A program made the position numbers and the translations under genes. Of a DNA stretch of 64,000 bases, positions 56,291-64,000 are shown piece after piece. Within the stretch, counting starts at the first letter, position 1; every line of letters starts with the position of its first letter. The DNA is from Isoetes taiwanensis (taxonomy: Eukaryota > Streptophyta > Lycopodiopsida > Isoetales > Isoetaceae). The DNA lies in contig JAJEKV010000003.1 in NCBI GenBank assembly GCA_021234155.1, positions 28,627,166 through 28,691,165 of the forward strand. The letters run 5' to 3'. The notes under the pieces are model-generated. The model worked only from the letters and a program-made list of their open reading frames with translations. It ran no database searches and had not been told where the DNA came from.

Positions 56291-57842
56291 ACAAGGCACC
56301 CAAAATTGAATCAGTATGACTTTTTAACCATGCTTTGTTGGTGAAAGCCAAACATTTAAATCAGTACTAGTATGTGGGCCAAAAAGTTTACAAACCATGT
56401 ATGGTTATGCAACATAGTTTGTTAATATGGTCTTATAATATGATAAACAAATATTATTGTTTTACATGGTTAAGTGTACAGTTATGCAACATGGTTCATT
56501 TATACAATTTGATAGTATGATAAATGAGCATAGGTTTTTGACATGGTAAGTATAGTTGATCCTTATTTCTACTTAAAGTGTACGATGTGTAATATTGCTT
56601 ATAAACCTCCAATGTTTGAGTTTGGTATTGCGGGAGGGCCGTCTCGCAATGGTTGGGACTATGATTTTGGTGTCGTATTGTATGAAAAAGGGTATATTTT
56701 GGCATGTTTGAGCAGCTTAATTGCATTTAGTGGTCACCTATTTTGGGCTGTTTTGGATGTTTTTTTTTGGCCATTGTTAGGAAGAAGGAAGTGCTCAGAT
56801 TTCCGGGACGTGGATAAGTCTTCACGCCGCTGTCTATTTTTAGCGTAGAGCAGGGGCGGATTGTGCAGGGAGAGCATGGCCGGCGGCTTGGGCTTCATTC
56901 TGTGACTGTGTTTAGGCTGCCGGTTCTTGGAGCTGAATAGGAAAGATGCAGCATGCATGCAATGCATTGGTAGGCGTCAACGGAATGTACAGAGTAGGGC
57001 GACCGGTCTGAATCCAGATGAAACAGGGCCAAAGCTTCTTGGTTTAGAATAGGGATTGAAAGCTTCTTGCGGTGAGGTAGGGAGTGTGGAGAGCAGCGTA
57101 GATTGTTTAATAGGGCGGCCATGGTTGTAGACGAGGTAGCAAATACCTGAAATCGGAGGCGCCCAAGAAGATCTGATATTTTGAGTACCACCAGGTGGAG
57201 ATAGATTTCCCGAAACAAACACATTTCCTTTCCTTCAGTGGCTTGGAGTCACCGGATCCTATTCTTTTCTGATACAGGGACAATTTTAGTAATATTGAGT
57301 GGTTTGGAAGAGGCGCTCTGAAATCGGCCTTGAACGTCCGACTAGGCTTCAGACGCTGGCTATGGGAGTGATTATATTTTGTCAAAATTCTTTAAAACTA
57401 TCTGGTTATGATTGATTGCTGAAGGCAGAGGATTCAGGGATCTGGTAGTAGCCTGGTTGAGCAGAGGCTTCTTCATTCTCACTATTGGTTATTGGGTGTT
57501 CGAAGAATAGGAATTGTGTGTTGTAATCTATTATATTTAGAGTGAATAGGTGTGTAATGGTGATGTGCAGATGTCTTGAATTTAATGAATGGTGAAATTA
57601 AATGTTTATAGCTTTGAAAATGACCTTAGAAAGTGGCAAAGCATTTTTGTGATAAAAAAAGATTAGCTGTTGATTTGGCATGATGCCCAAGATATGCTAC
57701 AGATCAATGGCTCACATTGAATCCTAAGATCAAAACCCATAAACATTGAAAAAAGAGATACCCATAAAGTGTACGATGTGTAATATTGCTTAATATAACA
57801 AGTTTTGTGACATGATGTTTTACCCCATCTATCTTCCTTGAT
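56291..57842. other. Spacer with 27-bp direct repeats
   Basis: AAAGTGTACGATGTGTAATA plus TTGCTTA occurs at 56,574 and again at 57,766, bracketing about 1.17 kb. The bracketed part has several minus-strand frames of about 80-110 codons, none recognised. Confidence 0.45.
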
Positions 57843-58040
57843 TTACAGTAGTGTGATACAACATGATATTGTACAATATAGTGTTTCATAGGTATGGTTT
57901 GCAGATATCATATATGGTGTAGATATCATATATGGTGTACGATGTAGTGTTTTATAGATATGGTATTGTTGTTTCATAGGTATGGTTTGTAGATATAATA
58001 TATGGTGTGCAATATAGTGTTTTATAGGTATGATTCGGGG
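57843..58040. repeat. ~60-bp tandem repeats (TATGGTTTG.AGATAT.ATATATGG)
   Basis: Three or four diverged units with phrases GTTTCATAGGTATGGTTTG, AGATATCATATATGGTGT and TAGTGTTTTATAGRTATG. Confidence 0.75.
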
Positions 58041-58439
58041 GCCTTTAAAAATCTCTATATGGGAACAAGGAGTCGAACCTTGAGAAAAATTCAAATCCCT
58101 TAAATGACATTGTACTGGAATCTCAATATCTGTTCAGTCTACACTATGCAAGACCAATCCAATCCCAGTAATCAAATTCATTTCAATCATTAAATCATTC
58201 TGAAAACTTGCCATTCTGTGCCAGCTAATTCATCCCTTCATTTAAATCTGCGCAACATTGGTATCTATGGAAGCAGTAATAGAAGCTTGAATTCAAAGGA
58301 ATGTCAGTCACTCTGATCAAAAGAGAGCAAGGCATTAAGGCATTCACCATTTGCCTCCCGGATTTGTTCCAGATTTGTTGCCACCTGGATCCACCACCTG
58401 CAAGTATGAAAGATGAATGAAGAAAAAGCTTTAATTATG

Positions 58440-58560
58440 ACATCACTCTCCAGGAGAGGCACAGTTAAAATATATGAAGCACTCTCCAGGAGAGTGCACA
58501 GTTAGAATATACGACATCACTTTCTAGGAGAGGCACAGTTAGAATATATGCACGAGAATG
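58440..58560. repeat. Three ~48-bp units with palindromic core
   Basis: Units contain CACTCTCCAGGAGAG followed by GCACAGTTARAATATA. The middle unit holds CACTCTCCAGGAGAGTG, a perfect palindrome around one A. Confidence 0.8.
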
Positions 58561-58981
58561 ATATGAAGAAATGATATAAATAGCATAAGATTCAAAGCCG
58601 AGAAGCGTTGCATCCATTACCTCCATTACCTGCTCCAAGGAGAGACCATTGCTGATGCTTTGCCACATCAAAGCTTCATGCTCTTATGACTTCAGAGAAG
58701 CCAGTAGAAAGAGAAGACGAGGGCTAGAGTGTCCCTGCCGCATGAAAATTCTATAGTATTAAATATTCTGTAATCCTGACTTTTTTAATTGAAGGCAGTA
58801 TATATTAAATATGTGTAATAAAGGTACAAAAAGGAGCATTGAGAGCTCTAATTTTTAGGAAGTAACCTTTAGGAAAGGGTAGGTTATTGACCCTGAAAAA
58901 ACCAACTATCCCAAAAACAAACAACACATAAGAGTTTATGGAAGTTGCAGACATAAACTGGTAGCAGAGTAAGCCGAAGGC

Positions 58982-59329
58982 TTAGTAATCACCCGAGAAC
59001 CGTCTTTTCTTGGGTTCTCTTTTGGAATGGTCTTTTCTTCCCATTCCCTTGTTGGCTACAATAAAAAGGCAGTAAGGGCACTTGCATAAATGAGCCTTTC
59101 CTGGGTTGAATCTGTCCTTCTTATCTTTTGCATTGCATAAGATATATCTTTTTTCATCAAAGTAAGAGAGGCAAGCGCAGTTGCAGTTACAGTCTTCACC
59201 ATGTCCATTTGGTACTTCAACTCCAAATTGTGTCAGCCAGAGCGCATTTGCATGGAGATTCACTCTTTTCCACCTTAGTCTTTTGAACATAATCAAAGTA
59301 TTACCTGTAAATAAGGAAAAAACCAACAT
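58982..59329 (-). CDS. Cys-rich ORF downstream of LINE ORF2
   Basis: 115 codons on the same strand as the LINE, starting 15 bases after its ORF2 stop. Contains DCNCNCAC and, about 30 residues later, LCKCPYC, giving eight or more closely spaced Cys, a possible metal-binding module. It ends in a basic tail KDHSKREPKKRRFSGDY. The beginning includes CCTTATTTACAG before GTAATACTT, a plausible splice acceptor, so it may equally be the last exon of a minus-strand host gene with the LINE in its intron. No poly-A signature separates it from ORF2. Family not recognised. Confidence 0.45.
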   Translation of the reverse strand: MLVFSLFTGNTLIMFKRLRWKRVNLHANALWLTQFGVEVPNGHGEDCNCNCACLSYFDEKRYILCNAKDKKDRFNPGKAHLCKCPYCLFIVANKGMGRKDHSKREPKKRRFSGDY

Positions 59330-59344
59330 AAGTAATTTTAAACC

Positions 59345-62300
59345 TTACTGCTGATTTCCATATACCTCTAGGACCCAATTAATATCATATTGGGCTTGCT
59401 TGATGATGGCGTGAGGCCAGATAATTTCCTCCTTAAAGATTAAGGAGTTTCTACCCTTCCACATTCTCCACATGAGAATATATCTTCTCCATTCAATAGG
59501 GTTTTCAGGGAAGAAGAATTCTGTGATATGCATATTAGAAAGGCCTGGAATGTTCAGTTCAGATTCAGCCAGCTCCAAAACCCATTCTGCCCATAGGCAC
59601 TCTTTAAATAGATGTGCTTCATCTTCTTGATCCTGCAAGCATCTAACACAGATATCAGAGTTAGACATATTAAGCCTCCATCTCTTACTGTTTGTGGCAA
59701 GGGCTTTATGCCAAAGTTGCCACATAAAAGCTTTGATTTTCGGATGAATTGGGCTCTTCCACATAAAAGTCAGGTTTTTGAGTACCCTGTCAGGGTCAAT
59801 GTTCCATTTCGAGTGAATGGAAACTTCTTGGTTTCTATTGAGGTACCTGTAGGCCAAGCTGACTTTATAACCACAAAAACCATTAATATGCCAAAAAACA
59901 TTAGTATCATGCCATTCTCCATAAGCCAATCTTTGGGTGATACTATTGAAAAGCTGCCTGGAGTCATCTCCTAGATCTGCAAGATTGGAATCTTGGTAAA
60001 CAAAATCATCAATAATATCACTTATGTAGACAACTCCCCTTTGAGTCCATTGCTTGGCTAACTTAGGAAAGTTAGTGGCAAGACAAATGTTAGGGTCATC
60101 CAGAATCAGAGAGGGGCTCCAAAAAATAGGTTGGTCCTGTGAAAGTCCTTCTTTCCAAGTATACATTCCTCTTACCTTTAACCATGCTCTAATCCACTTC
60201 TTAATAATCAAGGGCATGGTGGTAGGGATAGTAAAGTCAAAGTAGATACTATGAGGAAGCTGCATATTAAGATTTCTCCAGCCAAAGGGGTGGCACTTCT
60301 TAATGTAATAGGAGATGAGAGTACTCACAGGGTGATTAATCTGGTTGTTGCAAGCCCTGAAGAAATATTTTGCAGCCAAAGCAGTGGCCTGCTTCTCAAT
60401 GTTTATGACCCCCAGACCTCCAATTCTTTTGTGCTTGCAGCATTCTTCCATGGAAATAGGAATCCAGCATCTTCTGCTAGATCCACCTGCTATAAACCTT
60501 CCAATGATGCTTTGCATTTTTGTCAAGACTTTCTTTGGGGCCATAATGATGGAGGACTGATAAACCTGAGAGGAAGAGATAACCGAGTTTGCCAGAATGG
60601 CTCTCCCATTTTTGGATAGAAACTTGGAATTAAGGGAGTCTACTTTTTTGTAAAATTTATCAATTAAATCCTCCCAAAGATCACAAGCATTAACTCTTAT
60701 AGCAAAGGGGATGCCTAGAATTTTAGTTTTAGTATTAGGGGAGAGATACATACAACCCAGTCTTGCTGCTGCAAGCTCACCCTCCACTTGATGCCTAGAA
60801 ATTAGCTTGGTCTTGACAGGATTGATTCTGCAACCCAAGCACTTGCCAAAGTCTTCCAGAATAGCTAGAGTGTTCTGGATGGATTGGTCTTCCAAATGTA
60901 GAAATAAAAACGTGTCATCTGCAAAGTGGACATTAAGAATCTCACCATCCTCCTGAGAGGGAAGCCTGAGACCCTTGATTAGGTGAAGATCCTTTACTCT
61001 TTTAAGGTTGCTATTTAATCCTTCCATCACAATAAAAAAAAGGAAAGGTGCAAGTGGGCATCCCTGTTTGACCCCCCTTTTGATATCAAAAAAAGGGCTA
61101 CATTCACCATTAATGAGAACAGCAGATCTGGAATTTTTAAGGATGGCTTGGAAAATTGAGATTATCTCCTCAGAGAATCCAAGTTTCCTACAGCACCAGC
61201 AAAGAAAACCCCAACTTACAGTATCAAAAGCTTTTGTGATGTCCAACTTGAGGAGGCCAATTGACTGGTTGGAATCTTTGGCCCAGGAGATACCCAAAGA
61301 TGCAGCAGCAACATTGTCAAGAATATACCTTCCTCTTAGATAAGCACTGAGTGTTACTGATGACTTCCTCTAGGATAGGTTTGAGACGAGTAGCCATGGT
61401 ACCTGAAATTAACTTATACACCACATTGGTCAGAGATATTGGTCTGTAATCAGAGAAAGTAATAGGGAGCTCAATCTTCGGGATAAGAGCAACTAAACTT
61501 GTGTTGGTCCTGCTGTCCAGCTGCTTGGTGATCAGGAATTCATTGGCCAGAGAGACAATATCCATGCCCAATATGTCCCAAGACTTCTTGAAGAACTCAG
61601 CTGGGAGGCCATCAGGGCCTGGGTCTTGCCATTCTCCATCTCCTGCAGAACCTTCAACATTTCCCCCCAAGTAAAAGGCCTAGAAAGAGTGTCATTCATA
61701 TACTCAGTAACTTTCTGCTGGATATGCACAAATTCTTCAATATCTTCTCTTCTTATATTTTCCTCAGTTCCCATGATCCTGGAGAAATGAGTTTTGGCAG
61801 CACCTTTGAGCTGTGTGTCATTATCAATACTGTTACCTTCCCACAGAATGTTATAGATATGATTTCTTTTCACTCTGCCCTTAGCCTTGATGAAGAAATA
61901 CTTTGAATTACTTCTCTCGTCTTCCTTTAGCTCCTTCACCTTTGCTTTGATCTTCCAACCCCTAGCAATTCTTATTTCTTCTCTTTCGATTAGGATCTTG
62001 ATCTCATCTTTTTGTTGTCCATTAGCCAAATCTAGCTGGGATCTGAGGTCCTGCAGATGGGCAGTATTACTTCTATGGACCTCTTTCCCCCAAATCTTGA
62101 GCCAATTCTTGATTCTCTTGGAGACCCTAACCCACCAATCCATCCAACCCCTGTTACCCATAGGCTTAACCTCCTGAGAGATAATCTGCTGAAGGTTATG
62201 CATAAAGTCATCCTGATCCAAAAGATTAGTGTTTAATTTGAAATAAGAATTCCTCTTTCTCTGAGGACTGTTACCACAAATGCTTATAAGCTGGGGGAAA

Positions 62301-62995
62301 TGGTCAGAAAGAGTGTAGTTGGTGACGTTTGTGACCCTAGTGCTGTTGTTCCAAAGGGATTCACTAAGATAGAATCTGTCATGGAGGCAGCAAACAGGCT
62401 GAGCTCTGTGATCACTCCAACTATAGGAATGAGGATTAACTCTGGCCAAAGAGAGGTGGTGAGAATATAGGAGAGAGTTCCAACTTGAGAATTCATTGTC
62501 AGTCAAAGGTCTGAAGTTGGTGCTCCTCATATAGCTATGAGTAACCATACTGAAGTCACCTGCTAAAATGCAATCATCATAAGGAATTCTCTCTAGACTT
62601 CTATTAATAACATCCCAAAGGCCAATTCTATCAGGGGGCTGGTGGTAGGCATAAACATTAATAAAGGCAATTCTTCTCTCTCCAACTTTTCCATGGATAA
62701 TCTGCAATCTCCTACTATTGTCATTAACCATCTGAATATCATCCATGTTGAGTCTGTTATTCCAAGCTATGGTTATACCTGCAGAAGTGTTGTTAGCTTT
62801 GAGAGACCAATGCTGAAAGTTAACAGGCAGAACATCTCTGATTACATAGTTAATATTATCATCATGAATTTTATGCTCTTGGAAAAAAATAAAATCTAAA
62901 TTCATAGAACTTAGACAAACCTTTAATCTACCTCTCTTGATATTCAAATTGATGCCTTGGATATTCCAAGTGATGCCTTTAAGACTTAAATCCAT
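59345..62995 (-). CDS. LINE ORF2: endonuclease, reverse transcriptase, zinc knuckle
   Basis: ATG at 62995. The APE-type endonuclease shows ITWNIQGIN, FFQEHKI, the LAGDFSM block and LSDHFPQL with the terminal catalytic His. The reverse transcriptase shows GPDGLPAEFFKKSW, LVALIPK, FSDYRPISLTNVVYKLISG, LLKLDITKAFDTVSWGF, RGVKQGCPLAPFLFF and the catalytic FADDTFLF. The C-terminal zf-RVT is CVRCLQDQEDEAHLFKECLW. Total about 1,216 codons, normal for plant L1. Only two frame breaks were seen: about 61,618-61,625 (one base missing in CCCAGG, minus strand) and about 61,346-61,352 (two bases missing in CTCAGTGC). Both are in CAG contexts and may be consensus errors, so the real ORF could be intact and the element potentially active. 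Confidence 0.92.
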
Positions 62996-64000
62996 TAGAG
63001 AGGGTCTTTCTTGGGGATCTTCTTAGAGGTCCCATGGTAAAATCTTTAGGGCTTTTCTTCCCTCTTTTTCTTCTGCTGTTGACTGTTGACCAAGTCACAT
63101 CTTCCAAATTGGAAGTCTTATTAATGACCTGTAGATCAAAGTCGTCCTCTGAGTCTTCCTTCCTGATTTCCTCACAAGAACCAAAGTTGTCATTTAAAAT
63201 ACCAAGATCCAGAGTCGAGATGCTCATATTAATAGGGTCTTTGCTGATGATACAATCGGCCTTGTTGATGTGATTATTCTCCATGGTCTTGGATTTTGGT
63301 CTCCAGACCTGCCTGCCATGATTTGTTTCCACCTCTTTTTGCATCTTTGTCTCCTTATTTTCTTTAGGAGGAGAGAACTTAGCCAGAGGCATCTTAGAGT
63401 AGGAAATGTTAAGATTAAATATGCCTCTGTTGGGGATTTTGCATGGGATGCAGTCCTCCCAGTTAGAATAGATCTTTTTCTGAATACAAACAGAGGGGAA
63501 ACTGGTCTGAGGGATTGAGATCTGAATGATCTCCCCTAAGCTACTAGCAATGGTTCTAAGATGGGAGACAGTCCAGCAACCCATAAGCAAATTTGTGTAG
63601 GAGATCCAAGTGGTAGTAGCAATTGTAGAGAAATCCCCTGGAATATAGAAAGGATCCCATTTCATAATGTAGACTGGATATCCTGAGATTATAGAGATCT
63701 TTCTGATGAGAATTTGAGGGACACTCTTCTCTTCTTTACAAATAATTTGAAAAGTCTTATTGTCCAGCTTGAGGATAGAAAGAATAAGAACTAGAAGAGT
63801 TTTGGTAATCCAGTATTTCACAATGCTTAAGGAAGGGCAATTTTGGGGGAAATGGACAAGAATTCCATGATTGGTATATCTGACCTTGGCCGAGTTATCA
63901 GTAATGTTACACAGGTCAAGAATGTCCTCATCTTTATTGGTAACTTTTTCTAAATTCCCTGGATCAGTGGCAACATTAACAGAATTCAAAGAATTGAGTA
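62979..64000 (-). CDS. LINE ORF1 with DUF4283-like region (5' end outside window)
   Basis: Open from the window edge to TAA at 62979-62981. The middle part (ISGYPVYIMKWDPFYIPGDF, TTTWISYTNL, LRTIASSLGEIIQISI) matches the DUF4283 arrangement typical of plant L1 ORF1 proteins. The C-terminal third is highly charged, with a basic patch (NSRRKRGKKSPKDF, RRSPRKTL) suited to RNA binding. No CCHC knuckle is obvious. The ORF2 start codon lies inside the last codons of ORF1 in another frame (17-nt overlap). Confidence 0.8.
   Translation of the reverse strand, partial: LNSLNSVNVATDPGNLEKVTNKDEDILDLCNITDNSAKVRYTNHGILVHFPQNCPSLSIVKYWITKTLLVLILSILKLDNKTFQIICKEEKSVPQILIRKISIISGYPVYIMKWDPFYIPGDFSTIATTTWISYTNLLMGCWTVSHLRTIASSLGEIIQISIPQTSFPSVCIQKKIYSNWEDCIPCKIPNRGIFNLNISYSKMPLAKFSPPKENKETKMQKEVETNHGRQVWRPKSKTMENNHINKADCIISKDPINMSISTLDLGILNDNFGSCEEIRKEDSEDDFDLQVINKTSNLEDVTWSTVNSRRKRGKKSPKDFTMGPLRRSPRKTLSNGFKS

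Larger units (their letters stand above)
59345..64000 (-). mobile_element. Near-complete L1-type LINE (runs off the window end)
   Basis: Minus-strand order ORF1 (to 62979) then ORF2 (62995 to 59345), with a short start/stop overlap, as in plant L1 elements. No poly-T on the plus strand was found at the expected 3' end near 59.3 kb, so the 3' boundary is open. The 5' end lies beyond 64,000. Confidence 0.88.

Overview
The window looks like nuclear DNA of a land plant with a large, repeat-rich genome. Reasons: GT-AG introns, long gene-poor AT-rich spacers, and plant-type transposable elements of almost every class (hAT, Mutator-like, CACTA-like, Copia, L1-type LINEs, tRNA-derived SINEs). The only recognisable host-type gene piece is a fragment of the microtubule plus-end protein EB1. 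I cannot name the species. Nothing bacterial, organellar or viral stands out.

Layout. 1-3.6 kb: an AT microsatellite and a tandem duplication of a degenerate AGATTC-rich array. 3.7-6.6 kb: a hAT-type element with a perfect 8-bp target duplication (CATGCCAT) that contains a dead LINE 3' end. 6.4-13.5 kb: a head-to-tail triplication of about 2.38 kb whose unit starts inside the hAT right end and carries exon-like frames on both strands. 13.6-15 kb: a purine-rich minisatellite and a broken unknown gene. 15.3-20.4 kb: possible decayed CACTA element with a TCTA microsatellite and a strong hairpin. 18.8-25.4 kb: few exon-like pieces. 25.9-26.9 kb: EB1 fragment with two of its exons tandemly duplicated. 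28.2-30.4 kb: a SINE with target duplication, an unknown ORF and a fold-back element.

32,180-41,665 is the centrepiece: a 9,486-bp Mutator-like element bounded by a perfect 9-bp target duplication (ATATATTAC). Its terminal inverted repeats merge into arrays of a 29-bp palindromic unit. It encodes, convergently, a Ulp1/C48-type cysteine protease (five exons, plus strand) and a SWIM-finger MULE transposase (four exons, minus strand). About 52 copies of a 15-bp TATAAATAC repeat lie between them.

42.7-51.5 kb: a Copia integrase fragment, a CACTA-like terminus, a DUF4216-like transposon ORF and a 5'-truncated LINE with a 14-bp target duplication. 51.8-53.3 kb: a GTTAAC-rich minisatellite. 54.3-56.3 kb: an unknown pseudogene and a tandem array of SINE-like units. 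59.3 kb to the end: an almost complete L1-type LINE on the minus strand (ORF1 with a DUF4283-like region; ORF2 with endonuclease, reverse transcriptase and zinc finger).

Data-quality caution: differences among the three copies of the triplication, several frameshifts and several in-frame TAG codons sit at CAG/CTG sites. This is the pattern expected if methylated CHG sites were miscalled in a long-read consensus, so some apparent pseudogenes may be intact in the real genome.
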